Of a DNA stretch of 47,226 nt, positions 33,678 to 42,740 are shown piece by piece. Where the stretch lies: positions 1 through 47,226 of the forward strand of contig WGBG01000088.1 of the NCBI GenBank assembly GCA_015494395.1, in the 5' to 3' direction. Both the position numbers and the translations under genes were made by a program. The notes below the pieces were generated by a model. The model was given only the letters and a program-made list of their open reading frames with translations. It did not search any database and had not been told where the DNA came from. Source of the stretch: Deltaproteobacteria bacterium. Lineage in GTDB: Bacteria > Desulfobacterota > Dissulfuribacteria > Dissulfuribacterales > QOAL01. Position 1 is the first letter of the stretch. Each line of letters begins with the position of its first letter.

Positions 33678-35867
33678 ATGTTGTGTGTCAAAGCCAAAAT
33701 ATCGTGTTTCTGCCTGGGTTTTTTACTGCTGTGGGGCTTAGTGTCCTTCTGCTCAGGTGCTGAAAATACACAGTCAGGAGAGGATGAAGCAGCATGGCAG
33801 GAGCTTTCTGTTGAGAGGAACCGTTTCTGGAAGGATGTGGAAGACAGCCCTGCCCTGGTGGAGCGTTCTGCATGGCCCCTGATCAGGGGGCTCAAGTTTT
33901 TTATCCAGTATTACCCAAACTCCCAGCATGTGCCAGAGGCGTACTACATGCTGGGCCAGGCATATTCCAGCATTGGCTACAATGCCGAGGCCGCTGCCCA
34001 CTGGCGCACGGTTGTACGCTACTATCCTCACAGCAAATGGGCGGGCCCTGCCCTTACCGAGCTTGTAAAACAGCTTGAAGAAACAGGTAACCGGCGGAAG
34101 ATACTTGATTTTTACAGAGAGATTCTTCGTCAATTTCCTGACAGTTCCGCTGCTGTAATGGCAAGGGTCCTTCTGGCTGAAGATGCCCTTAAGCAGGGAC
34201 GCATAGATCTGGTCAACCTGACCATTCAAAAACTTGAAAAGATACCCTCCATTGAACTGAACGTACCTGAATTTCTGCGTCTCAAGGCCCTTATTGCAGA
34301 ACGGGAGGGTCAGTATGCCAAGGCAAGGGAATATCTCCTTCATTATCTGAACCTCATCAAATCAAGGAGACTCAGGGCATCAGCCCTGTTCAGAATTGCT
34401 GAGGATTACCGTGCCCAGGGACGGTATCTGGAGGCAAGGAAGTATTATGCCCTGGTGAAAAGGGATTTTGGCTCGGAACCCGAGGCGCTCTTTGCCCGTT
34501 TTCGCCTGGCACAGCTTGAAGACCGCGCCCGTGGAAGGCTGAGCGTCTATGTGTCATCAGCGCTTAAGCCTGAGGACATGCCTGAAACAGCCAGGCTATA
34601 TGCCCGGATTCTGAAAGAGTTTCCCAGCCACCCTCTGGCCCAGGAGGTTCAGTTTGAGTTCATGCAGCTCAGGATGAAACAGGCAAAGTATCTGGATGCC
34701 CTGAAACTTGGATACGATTTCCTGAAGCGCCTGCCGGAAAGTGTTTATGCTGAAAAGGTAAAGAAGCTCTCTCTTGAGGCGCTGGGCATGCTTGAGAAAC
34801 ACAGGCAGACAGTTCCGGTGCTCATGGAGACGGTCAAATTCGGACTTCCCATTATAAAATCCGCCACACGCAATCATGTGCTTGACTCAGCCATTGAGCA
34901 GGCCATGCCCGGGATATGGCTCAAAATGATGAAACAGATGGTCGGGCACGGGATGAATAAGCAGGCCCTGGAGCAGTACAGAGAGTTTGCATCTGTTTAC
35001 GGTGAGGACAAGGACAGGAACCGTGAGTATATGGCAGAGGCAAGGGAAAGCGCTGCCAATGCCCTCAGGGCGCTGGATGCTGCGTTTATGAAGGGTGAGA
35101 TGTGGACAGGGCTTATAAACTATCATTTTGAGTGGAAGGCCATGATGGATGATCTTGCACTGGCCTCCCACTGGTATGCACTTGCCCGGTGCTGGGATGC
35201 GCTTGAATGTCCTGATGCAGCGCTTCGCGCCTATTTTCACGCATGGAAATTGGGGCCGTCGGACAAGATAAAGTGTCCCCTGCTTAATAACTGGGCTGAC
35301 TGTGCCATAAGGGCAGGGGATGATGTTTCTGCCTCTGCCACGCTGCAGATATTTGACAGTGAATGCCCTGACAGGGCCTTTACTCCTGAGGGGCTTACCC
35401 TGAAGGCAAGGCTTGAGGTGCTTCGTGGCCGGTGGCGGGAGGCAACAGCGCTTTATCGTGATGCAGTACGGGAAGGCGGAGGCTTTTTCAGCCGCAAGGG
35501 GCTTCTTGAAGGCTTGATAATGACTGGAGAATGGCGGACAGCCGCCACCCTTCGTGACCATATCTGGGAAAAGGTACGGGATGATGAAAAGAGGAGGTTA
35601 CTAGCCCTTTGGGGAGATGAGGCATACAGGCTTCAGGAATACGGTATCGCTCTTGATGCCTATGAACGTCTGCTTGCCCTTGAACCGGAAGATCCGGCTG
35701 TGGCCTGGAAACTTGCCCGCACCAGGCAGCTTGATGGTGACGTAAATACTGCAATGGAAGAGTTCAAGGCACTTAGCCAGGCGGATTCACCTCTTTGGGC
35801 AGAGGCTGCAGATGGTGTGCTAAAAAACCGTAAATTCTGGGAAGGGGTGCCGGAGGAGTTGAAATGA
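33678..35867 (+). CDS. Exported TPR-repeat protein
   Basis: A 729-residue protein with an N-terminal export signal (ISCFCLGFLLLWGLVSFCSG; the Cys is not in a good lipobox). The rest is built of TPR-like helical pairs, for example PEAYYMLGQAYSSIGYNAEA, ALFRIAEDYRAQGRYLEARK and YRLQEYGIALDAYERLLALE, concentrated at ~65-300 and ~620-710. It probably works as a periplasmic protein-binding scaffold. It overlaps the sigma-54 activator by ATGA and so leads the flagellar block, which suggests a role in flagellar or envelope assembly. No enzyme motif is seen. Shine-Dalgarno is weak. Confidence 0.8.
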   Translation: MLCVKAKISCFCLGFLLLWGLVSFCSGAENTQSGEDEAAWQELSVERNRFWKDVEDSPALVERSAWPLIRGLKFFIQYYPNSQHVPEAYYMLGQAYSSIGYNAEAAAHWRTVVRYYPHSKWAGPALTELVKQLEETGNRRKILDFYREILRQFPDSSAAVMARVLLAEDALKQGRIDLVNLTIQKLEKIPSIELNVPEFLRLKALIAEREGQYAKAREYLLHYLNLIKSRRLRASALFRIAEDYRAQGRYLEARKYYALVKRDFGSEPEALFARFRLAQLEDRARGRLSVYVSSALKPEDMPETARLYARILKEFPSHPLAQEVQFEFMQLRMKQAKYLDALKLGYDFLKRLPESVYAEKVKKLSLEALGMLEKHRQTVPVLMETVKFGLPIIKSATRNHVLDSAIEQAMPGIWLKMMKQMVGHGMNKQALEQYREFASVYGEDKDRNREYMAEARESAANALRALDAAFMKGEMWTGLINYHFEWKAMMDDLALASHWYALARCWDALECPDAALRAYFHAWKLGPSDKIKCPLLNNWADCAIRAGDDVSASATLQIFDSECPDRAFTPEGLTLKARLEVLRGRWREATALYRDAVREGGGFFSRKGLLEGLIMTGEWRTAATLRDHIWEKVRDDEKRRLLALWGDEAYRLQEYGIALDAYERLLALEPEDPAVAWKLARTRQLDGDVNTAMEEFKALSQADSPLWAEAADGVLKNRKFWEGVPEELK

Positions 35868-37396
35868 CGGTTGCTGTAGCAGAGACAGGAGTGCCTGGCG
35901 TGGTCCCGTCAGGTTCACCCAGGATACTTGTTGCCGCTGACAGTACATCGCGGCGGCTTGAAATAAAAAAGAGTATTGATGGCCTGCGGCTTGAGGCAAG
36001 CCTTGTGCCTGATGCAGAAACAGCACATGCCCTACTTTCAAGGGGCGAGTTCAACCTTGCACTGCTGGTGCATGACCCTGGTACCTTTGATGCCGTCAAG
36101 ATGCTTGAAAAACTTGGCGATACATGCCCTGAGCTTCGGGTAATCGTGCTTGCTGAAAAACCCTCTGTTGAGGATGCCGTTCAGATCATGCGGGCAGGCG
36201 CCCAGAATTTTATCTGTCCGCCCTGGAGTGACGAGATCCTGGGGCATGCCATCTCAGAGGCCCTTGAGGGTGGCAGGGGTATAAGGGCGAACCGGGAGCT
36301 CTCTGCAAAAAAAAAGGTTGCAGAGGGCAGCGAAACTCAGGGGGCCCTGTCAGGAACAACACCAGGCACCGCTGAGGAAGCAGAGCAGGCTTCAGAGGCA
36401 GAAAGCCAGCCGGGCCATGCGCCAGGCGTTGAGGAGCGCCACAGGATATACACCAGAAGCCCTGTCATGGAACAGCTTCTGAAAAAGGCCCGTGGGGTTG
36501 CAAGGAGCAAGGCAACGGTGCTCATTCAGGGAGAGAGCGGTACAGGAAAAGAGCTTCTTGCACGTTTTATCCATGCCCACAGTGACAGGGCATCAGCCCC
36601 CTTTGTGGCACTTAACTGTGCGGCACTTCCTGAAACACTGCTTGAAAGCGAGCTCTTTGGCCACGAAAAGGGTGCTTTCTCCGGTGCGGTCAAGAGAAAG
36701 GCAGGCAAGTTTGAGCTTGCAGACAAGGGTACACTGCTCCTTGACGAGATAACCGAGATGGCACTTTCCCTGCAGGCAAAACTCCTCAGGGTGCTTCAGG
36801 AGGGCGAGGTGGACAGGCTTGGCGGCATGTCACCGGTCAAGGTGGATGTGAGGATAATTGCTACCACCAATCGGGATGTGCTTGCAACGGTCCGGGCAGG
36901 GAACTTCAGGGAAGACCTCTACTTCAGGCTGAATGTTATTCCTCTTAAACTCCCGCCGCTTTCTGCCCGCAGGGAGGACATCTCCTTTCTGGCAGAGCAT
37001 TTTCTTGAACAGTTTTCCACGGAGTATGGCAAAAACGGGATGAAATTTGCAAAAGGAGTCCTTGAGTTCCTGGAAAACAGGCAGTGGCAGGGAAATATCC
37101 GGGAACTTCGCAACCTTGTGGAGCGTGGCGTGCTTCTTGCCTTGGGAGATGAGGTTACCCTGCAGGATATTCTGGGAGAAGATGACCTTCCGGGCAAAAT
37201 TGACACCTCTGACAGCAGCAGCGGAGTCCTTGGAAGGAACGTATTTAACCTGGAAGAGATTGAAAAAGAGATGGTGCAACGGGCACTTTCAAAGACCAAG
37301 GGCAACAGAACCCATGCTGCAAAGCTCCTTGGCATCAGCGTACGGACATTGAGGAACAAGCTTGCAGAGTACAGAAGAACCGGGCTGGTGTTATAA
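35864..37396 (+). CDS. Sigma-54-dependent activator with degenerate receiver, likely flagellar regulator
   Basis: A 510-residue NtrC-family protein. The receiver (~20-130) is degenerate: the phospho-Asp position reads LALLVHDPG (Val), the acidic pair is AADS and the conserved Lys is lost (ICPPW). A linker of ~60 low-complexity residues leads to the AAA+ domain: Walker A GESGTGKE, EKGAFSGA in place of GAFTGA, Walker B GTLLLDEI, and the arginine-finger region NFREDLYFRLNVIPL. A C-terminal Fis-type helix-turn-helix (NRTHAAKLLGISVRTLRNKL) ends it. It sits 19 bases before flgB, as FlrC/FlgR-type regulators do, so it probably drives sigma-54 flagellar promoters. Loss of receiver residues suggests phosphorylation-independent control, as in FleQ/FlrA. 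Confidence 0.9.
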   Translation: MTVAVAETGVPGVVPSGSPRILVAADSTSRRLEIKKSIDGLRLEASLVPDAETAHALLSRGEFNLALLVHDPGTFDAVKMLEKLGDTCPELRVIVLAEKPSVEDAVQIMRAGAQNFICPPWSDEILGHAISEALEGGRGIRANRELSAKKKVAEGSETQGALSGTTPGTAEEAEQASEAESQPGHAPGVEERHRIYTRSPVMEQLLKKARGVARSKATVLIQGESGTGKELLARFIHAHSDRASAPFVALNCAALPETLLESELFGHEKGAFSGAVKRKAGKFELADKGTLLLDEITEMALSLQAKLLRVLQEGEVDRLGGMSPVKVDVRIIATTNRDVLATVRAGNFREDLYFRLNVIPLKLPPLSARREDISFLAEHFLEQFSTEYGKNGMKFAKGVLEFLENRQWQGNIRELRNLVERGVLLALGDEVTLQDILGEDDLPGKIDTSDSSSGVLGRNVFNLEEIEKEMVQRALSKTKGNRTHAAKLLGISVRTLRNKLAEYRRTGLVL

Positions 37397-37415
37397 CCAA
37401 CAGGAAAATGCAAAG

Positions 37416-37925
37416 ATGAAACTCTTTGACAAAACAATAGGGGTGCTGGAGCAGGCAATAAAGCTCAGAAGCAAACGTAATTCCGTGCTTGCAGGAAATA
37501 TTGCAAATGTTGATACACCTGGCTACAGGCCCAGGGATGTGAAGTTCAGAAAGCTCATGGAAAACTATATGGACAGGCCCGTGGATTCCAGGCTTTCGGT
37601 TACAGACCCTGATCATCTGCTTCCTGCATCCTCCTCCACTGCTGCGGCGCAGGCCTCATCAGCCAGGGACGTTGTTACGCTATCCGGCGCAGCCCGGGGG
37701 GAGCGGCTTGCCACAACTGATCCCCGCCATTTTTCCACAGGCAGCCGGGATGAAAATCCGTCTATAGAGGTTTCAACAGAGCGGGGCGTTCCAAACAGTG
37801 TTGATCTTGACCGGGAGATGGCAGAGCTTGCAGCAAATAATCTGCAGTACCAGGCTGCAGTAAGTGCACTGATAAAGAAATTTGAAGGTCTAATGACCGC
37901 CATAACCGAAGGAGGCAAACAGTGA
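37416..37925 (+). CDS. flgB: Flagellar basal-body rod protein FlgB
   Basis: A proximal rod protein. The N-terminus KLFDKTIGVLEQAIKLRSKR followed by VLAGNIANVDTPGYRPRDV carries the rod-protein motif, and the C-terminal helix DREMAELAANNLQYQA is conserved. The ORF track starts at 37362, inside the previous gene; ATG at 37416 matches the family start. At 169 residues it is longer than the usual ~135, owing to an Ala/Ser-rich middle (PASSSTAAAQASSARDV). It overlaps flgC by GTGA. Confidence 0.95.
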   Translation: MKLFDKTIGVLEQAIKLRSKRNSVLAGNIANVDTPGYRPRDVKFRKLMENYMDRPVDSRLSVTDPDHLLPASSSTAAAQASSARDVVTLSGAARGERLATTDPRHFSTGSRDENPSIEVSTERGVPNSVDLDREMAELAANNLQYQAAVSALIKKFEGLMTAITEGGKQ

Positions 37926-38362
37926 ATCTTCTTGACTCCATAACCATAAGCGCTACCGGGCTATCAGCCCAGAGGACCAGGCTGAACATAGCCTCCATGA
38001 ATCTTGCCAATGCCAATGTTACACGAACCGTTGACGGAGGGCCTTACAGGGCAAAATCCGTTGTGTTTACAGCGGAAAAATACAGGCCCGAGGCAGAAGG
38101 CACAGGGTTTGAGGCAGAGCTTGAAAAGGCAGTTGAGACCGTGAAGGTGGCAGAGATTGTTGAAGATCCTGATCCATTCATACAGGTTTATGATCCTGGC
38201 CATCCTGATGCAGATGCAGAGGGCATGGTGAGTTATCCCAATGTGAATACCATGGAGCAGATGGTTGATGTAATGAATGCTTCAAGGGCATACGAGGCAA
38301 ATGCGACTGTGCTTGAGACAGCCAAGAGTATGGCGCTCAAGGCAATAGACATAGCCAGGTAA
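37922..38362 (+). CDS. flgC: Flagellar basal-body rod protein FlgC
   Basis: A 146-residue proximal rod protein. The start is GTG, overlapping the flgB stop. Motifs: ITISATGLSAQRTRLNIASM, NLANANVTRT, then GMVSYPNVNTMEQMVDVMNA and SRAYEANATVLETAKSMA, all characteristic of FlgC. Length is normal. Confidence 0.96.
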   Translation: MNLLDSITISATGLSAQRTRLNIASMNLANANVTRTVDGGPYRAKSVVFTAEKYRPEAEGTGFEAELEKAVETVKVAEIVEDPDPFIQVYDPGHPDADAEGMVSYPNVNTMEQMVDVMNASRAYEANATVLETAKSMALKAIDIAR

Positions 38363-38367
38363 AGATT

Positions 38368-38694
38368 ATGAATATTAATGAACTTAACAGGTTAAATCCT
38401 GGGGCAGGCAGTGCTGTATCGGGTGCGGATGCGTTGGGTAATGGCACTGCTGACGGCATTAAATCCGGGAGGCAGGGCGAATTCGGGGCAATGCTTGAGG
38501 ATGCCCTGGAAAATGTCAATGACCAGATGCTCCAGTCTGGTGAGATGGTTCAGAAAATGGCATCTGGTGAAGATGTTGATATTGCAGATACGATGATATC
38601 TGTAACAAAGGCCGGGATATCATTCCGCATGCTTCTGCAGGTGCGTAACAAGGCGCTTTCAGCCTATGAAGAGATAATGAGAATGTCGGTCTGA
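38368..38694 (+). CDS. fliE: Flagellar hook-basal body protein FliE
   Basis: A 108-residue FliE, which joins the MS ring to the rod. The signature is FGAMLEDALENVNDQMLQSG, DVDIADTMISVTKAGISFRM and VRNKALSAYEEIMRMSV. It starts 5 bases after flgC. A family A element now separates it from fliF. Confidence 0.95.
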   Translation: MNINELNRLNPGAGSAVSGADALGNGTADGIKSGRQGEFGAMLEDALENVNDQMLQSGEMVQKMASGEDVDIADTMISVTKAGISFRMLLQVRNKALSAYEEIMRMSV

Positions 38695-38725
38695 TTAATA
38701 GCTCAAGGCTGAAAGCAAATGAAGG

Positions 38726-38950
38726 GTATCTATTCAGCGTGGTAACTGGTCTTGCTTTGGAGTGACTTTGAACAATTTCGTAGTTTTTCTTGGCGAAGCG
38801 CAGCCATAAAAATCGCGTCTGTCTGAGCGAGGCACGAGCGAGTTTCGCGATTTTGGCGGAGCAAGCCTTAGAAAAACTAGAAATTGTTCTCCGGAACGGA
38901 AAAACAAGACCATTTACCAACCTCATTCAATAAATGCGCTGGACAGTTAC
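38726..38950 (-). repeat. Family A inverted-repeat element between fliE and fliF, perfect 8-bp target duplication
   Basis: A 225-bp copy in inverse orientation to 13429 begins GTATCTATTCAGCG and ends CGCTGGACAGTTAC. It is flanked by perfect 8-bp direct repeats AATGAAGG (38718-38725 and 38951-38958). The whole can fold into a long imperfect hairpin, here inside the flagellar transcript. The rest of the 392-base gap holds the AGCTCAAGG/CTTTCAGC motif remnants and, at 39029-39075, a stretch (TCATGAAAGT.. GAGCGATTGCCGGAT) resembling the left edge of family B. Confidence 0.92.
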
Positions 38951-39086
38951 AATGAAGGCATGATGGTTTGCCTTTATCTTTCAGCTTCCAGCTTTCAGCG
39001 ACTTTCGTGTCAGGGGGTGACAAATCTGATGTCATGAAAGTTTCAGTACCGGATAAGAGCGATTGCCGGATATCAGGAGAGGTGCT

Positions 39087-40694
39087 ATGGCAGGCGCAAA
39101 GGATTACATAGAGCAGCTAAAGACGCTCTTTACCAACATGGACAGAAGGCAGCAGCTCATTGCAGGAGGCGTGGTGCTGTTTGTCCTGGCAGGGTTTGCT
39201 GCACTTGTCTTTTTTACCAACCGTGTTGACTATGCAACGCTCTATTCTGACATTGATCAGGCCGATGCGGCGGATATTGTAAAGTGGCTGAAGGATGAAA
39301 ATATTCCCTACAGGCTGGCACATGGAGGCACCACGGTTCAGGTGCCTGCAGAAAAGGTCTATGACATAAGGCTTGCCCTTGCAGGCGCAGGGCTTCCAAG
39401 CGGAAAGACCCCGGGCTTCAGCCTGTTTGACAAGACCAATCTGGGCGCAACCGATTTTGTCCAAAGGGTCAACTACCAGCGTGCCCTGCAGGGGGAACTT
39501 GAAAAGACCATTGAACGGTTTCCCCAGGTGAAGTCCGCACGGGTCCATGTTGCCTCTCCAAAGGAGTCGCTTTTTGTAAGTGAAAGGCAGCCGGTGACGG
39601 CATCGGTGGTGCTTACGCTTAAACGAGGCACCGAGATGAGCCCTGAGCAGGTAAAGAGCATTGTTCACCTTGTTGCCAGCGCAGTGCCAAGGCTTCATAA
39701 GGAGCACATATCCGTGGTGGATACCTCGGGAAATGTGCTCTACGAGTACAGGGACAAGAGCCTTCCGGACCAGGCTGCAATGACAAGCGCACAGCTTGTG
39801 TACCAGCGAAGGCTTGAGGAGTATTACAAGCATAAGATATCAACCATGCTTGAAGATGCCCTGGGGCAGGGAAAGGCAGTGGTTCAGGTCTCTGCAGATA
39901 TTGACTTTGATCACACCGAGGTAAACGAGGAGCGTTTTGACCCTGATACCATTGCCGTCAGAAGCGAACAGCTCTCCGAGCAGAAGGAGTATGACAAGAA
40001 CGCCGGGGGAATCCCCGGGGTAAAGGGTGGTCTTGCCAACAAGCTCCAGGGAAATCTTAATAGCGCAGAGGCACAGAATGTAATCTCCAAGAAGAAAGAT
40101 GAAACAAGGAATTACGAGGTAAGCCGTGTCCAGCGCCAGACAAGGGCTGCGCTTGGCAGATTGAAGAGGCTCTCTGTTGGCGTACTTGTTGACGGCACCT
40201 ATACTGAAAAGGATGGCAAAAAGGTCTATACGCCAAGAGCTCCTGAAGAGATGGCAAAACTTCAGAATATAGTCAGGGCTGCAATGGGGTTCAGTGAAGA
40301 GCGTGGCGATGATCTCAGCGTTCAGAACGTGCCGTTTACCAAGACCGTGACTTCTGCTGCCACGCTTCCCCAAATCTTGGATGTGGGTGTCAAGGTGTTG
40401 AAACCTGTTTCCAACCTGCTTTTGGCAATACTGTTTATCTTTCTTGTCCTGAGGCCCCTGCTGAACAAGTATGTGCTTGCAGAAAAGGAGAAAGAGCCTG
40501 GAGAAGAGGAAGCTGCTGGCATGCTTGAGGGGGACCTGCTTGCAGAGGCAGAGACACCCATCCCCTTTGAGCCAACTCCTGACGCCACCCAGGAGCTCAG
40601 GGACCTTGCAAATGATTATCCAGAAAGGGCTGCTGCCCTGATTAAGGTTTGGTTGAGAGAAAAGGGCGGAGGAGAGGATGTCAGTAATAAGTGA
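39087..40694 (+). CDS. fliF: Flagellar MS-ring protein FliF
   Basis: A 535-residue MS-ring protein. One membrane helix near the start (LIAGGVVLFVLAGFAALVFF) and one near residue 440 (LLLAILFIFLVLRPLL) flank the periplasmic ring-building motifs (ATLYSDIDQADAADIVKWL, NYQRALQGELEKTI, VKSARVHVASPKESLF). The cytoplasmic tail (DLANDYPERAAALIKVWLRE) binds FliG. The ORF track begins at a TTG (39063); ATG at 39087 has AGGAG nine bases upstream and is preferred. The 3' end overlaps fliG by 17 bases. Confidence 0.96.
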   Translation: MAGAKDYIEQLKTLFTNMDRRQQLIAGGVVLFVLAGFAALVFFTNRVDYATLYSDIDQADAADIVKWLKDENIPYRLAHGGTTVQVPAEKVYDIRLALAGAGLPSGKTPGFSLFDKTNLGATDFVQRVNYQRALQGELEKTIERFPQVKSARVHVASPKESLFVSERQPVTASVVLTLKRGTEMSPEQVKSIVHLVASAVPRLHKEHISVVDTSGNVLYEYRDKSLPDQAAMTSAQLVYQRRLEEYYKHKISTMLEDALGQGKAVVQVSADIDFDHTEVNEERFDPDTIAVRSEQLSEQKEYDKNAGGIPGVKGGLANKLQGNLNSAEAQNVISKKKDETRNYEVSRVQRQTRAALGRLKRLSVGVLVDGTYTEKDGKKVYTPRAPEEMAKLQNIVRAAMGFSEERGDDLSVQNVPFTKTVTSAATLPQILDVGVKVLKPVSNLLLAILFIFLVLRPLLNKYVLAEKEKEPGEEEAAGMLEGDLLAEAETPIPFEPTPDATQELRDLANDYPERAAALIKVWLREKGGGEDVSNK

Positions 40695-41706
40695 GGGAGA
40701 CCTTCTTAATCCTTCAGGGCCTATAAAGGCTGCTATATTTCTCCTTGCCATGGGGGAAGAGTTCAGTGCCGAGGTGTTCAAGCATCTCAAGGACCAGGAG
40801 GTGCGAAAGGTATCCTCTCTTATGGCTCAGATAAGCAACATACCTGGTGAATCTGTGCAAATGGTGCTGGACGAGGTGAGGGAGAAGATGTCACTTGTCC
40901 AGGGTGAGGTGAGCGTGCCTGTGGAAGATTTCCTGAAAAAGGTCCTGTTCAGCTCCATGCCTGAAGAGCAGGCACGGGAGATCTATGAAGAAATCATGCG
41001 CCAGCTTCATCCTTCCACGTTTCAGAAGTTATCAAGTCTTGAGCCCAAGGTGATCGTAAACTTTCTTGCCAATGAACACCCCCAGACCATTGCCGTTATC
41101 CTGGCACACCTTGAGCCCGATTTTTCAGCCTCGGTGCTCTCGGAGCTTCCGGAGCGTATGCAGGCAGATGTTATGCTCCGAATTGCCAATCTTGAGAAGA
41201 TAAGCCCTGATATTGTGTCAGAGATAGACAGGGTGCTTGAGGAAGAGTTGTTTGCCGTGGAGATGAGTGATGCCACCAAGGTTGGAGGTGCTGAAAAGGT
41301 TGCTGAGATTCTGAATAATGTGGAGCGGACCCTTGAAGACTCACTGATGGAGCAGATAGAGGACAACTCAGAAGAGCTCGCCGAGGAGATCAGGAAGCTG
41401 ATGTTCAAGTTTGAGGATCTGCTTGAGGTGGATGACGGTGCAATCGTTACCATCCTCAAGGAGGTCAGCACTGATGAGCTTAAATTGGCCCTCAAGGCCG
41501 CCTCTGATGAACTTAAAGAGAAGTTCTTCGGTAATATGTCTGAAAGGGCAGGTCTTATGCTCAAGGAAGACCTGGAGATGATGGGGCCGGTAAAACTCAA
41601 GGATGTGGAGCTTGCACAGCAGGCGATTATCCGGGTTGCCAAGCGCCTTGAAAGTGAAGGAAAGATTGTTCTCGGCGGCAAGGGTGGCGAGGAAGTACTG
41701 GTTTAA
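40678..41706 (+). CDS. fliG: Flagellar motor switch protein FliG
   Basis: A 342-residue C-ring protein linking FliF, FliM and the stator. The N-domain (KAAIFLLAMGEEFSAEVFKH), the EHPQT motif (LANEHPQTIAVILAHLEPDF), and the C-terminal torque helix with charged residues (EVSTDELKLALKAASDELKE, FFGNMSERAGLMLKEDLE) are present. Length is normal. GGAGAGG precedes the ATG inside fliF. Confidence 0.96.
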   Translation: MSVISEGDLLNPSGPIKAAIFLLAMGEEFSAEVFKHLKDQEVRKVSSLMAQISNIPGESVQMVLDEVREKMSLVQGEVSVPVEDFLKKVLFSSMPEEQAREIYEEIMRQLHPSTFQKLSSLEPKVIVNFLANEHPQTIAVILAHLEPDFSASVLSELPERMQADVMLRIANLEKISPDIVSEIDRVLEEELFAVEMSDATKVGGAEKVAEILNNVERTLEDSLMEQIEDNSEELAEEIRKLMFKFEDLLEVDDGAIVTILKEVSTDELKLALKAASDELKEKFFGNMSERAGLMLKEDLEMMGPVKLKDVELAQQAIIRVAKRLESEGKIVLGGKGGEEVLV

Positions 41707-41741
41707 GGGGCTGTACAAAAATAGTAAGGAGTGGCTGAGTC

Positions 41742-42710
41742 TTGGCAAGGATAATCAAAAAGGGACGGTGTGAACACCAGGTTGTCTGTGTCCCTGCGTC
41801 TGCTGACGCAGAGGGTCAGGAAGACGACTGTACCAGTGCGGAAGCAGCACGTTTTGATTTCCTGTCTGCATTCATAGAAACCGATGCTCAGGGGAATTCG
41901 CCTGAACAGGATGAGATTGCATCTGAACAGCCTGTGCCGGACCCTGTGGAGCAGGCACAGGCAGTTGCCAGGGATATAATTGAAAAGAGCCGCAGGTCTG
42001 CCGATGCCCTGCTTGAGGAGGCGCGGGAGGAGCTCAGGCTGGCTCAGAAAAAGAGTGAGGAGATAGAAAGCGAGGCCTATGCCGCAGGTTTTGAACAGGG
42101 CAAGAAAGATGGAGAGGAGATAGGAAGAAAACAGTACCAGGTTGTTGCCCAGCGGCTTGAAAAGCTCATAGAACGGATAAGTGAGGGTGCTGAGGCGCTG
42201 CTTCCGCAGTATGAGGCCCAGATGGTTGAGCTTGCCATGAGCGTTGCAAGACAGGTCATAGCAAGGGAGATAGAGATCTCGCCTGATATTGTGCTTGAAA
42301 GTATCCGGGCTGCCATGGAACAGGTTGTTGAGGGCTGCGCGGTTCATCTTCACCTGAACCCGGAAGATATTGAGAACCTGGAAGATGAGATAAGGGAGAA
42401 GTTTGTTGTGCCTGGAAGACAGGGGCTTGATATTGTGCCTGATCCACGGGTTGGCAGGGGCGGCTGTCTTATTGAGACCGAATATGGCCTGATTGATGCC
42501 ACCACCAAGGCAAAGTGGCAGGCGGTTTCAGATACAATCAAGAGGGTGCTGGCAGAGCGTACAGGGGCTGTATCATATTCCTCTGCCGCCGGTACCGGTG
42601 AAGGGCCTGATGAATCGTATTCTGTTGTGAATGACCAGGTGGAAGGGCCGTATATGTCGCATGATGAGGCAGAGTCACAGAATGAGCCGGAACAAAAGAG
42701 CGGTGAATAA
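41742..42710 (+). CDS. fliH: Flagellar assembly protein FliH (TTG start)
   Basis: A 322-residue regulator of the export ATPase FliI. The central part has the FliH helix pattern (AYAAGFEQGKKDGEEIGRKQ) and the C-terminal domain matches FliH/YscL (ELAMSVARQVIAREIEISPD, VHLHLNPEDIENL, VPDPRVGRGGCLIETEYG). It begins with TTG, giving MARIIKKG as the family does, 10 bases after AAGGAG. It is longer than the usual ~230-250, with an acidic N-terminal extension and a C-terminal tail. Confidence 0.9.
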   Translation: MARIIKKGRCEHQVVCVPASADAEGQEDDCTSAEAARFDFLSAFIETDAQGNSPEQDEIASEQPVPDPVEQAQAVARDIIEKSRRSADALLEEAREELRLAQKKSEEIESEAYAAGFEQGKKDGEEIGRKQYQVVAQRLEKLIERISEGAEALLPQYEAQMVELAMSVARQVIAREIEISPDIVLESIRAAMEQVVEGCAVHLHLNPEDIENLEDEIREKFVVPGRQGLDIVPDPRVGRGGCLIETEYGLIDATTKAKWQAVSDTIKRVLAERTGAVSYSSAAGTGEGPDESYSVVNDQVEGPYMSHDEAESQNEPEQKSGE

Positions 42711-42740
42711 TTTCCTGAACAGGACCAGTTACTAGGCTGA

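Noticed and set aside
38516-38926. 136-residue minus-strand ORF across fliE and the family A element
   Set aside because: It is a shadow of fliE antisense plus repeat sequence.
39029-39075. Fourth family B element upstream of fliF
   Set aside because: Only TCATGAAAGT and GAGCGATTGCCGGAT resemble the family edge; no right end or hairpin follows, so it is at most a remnant.
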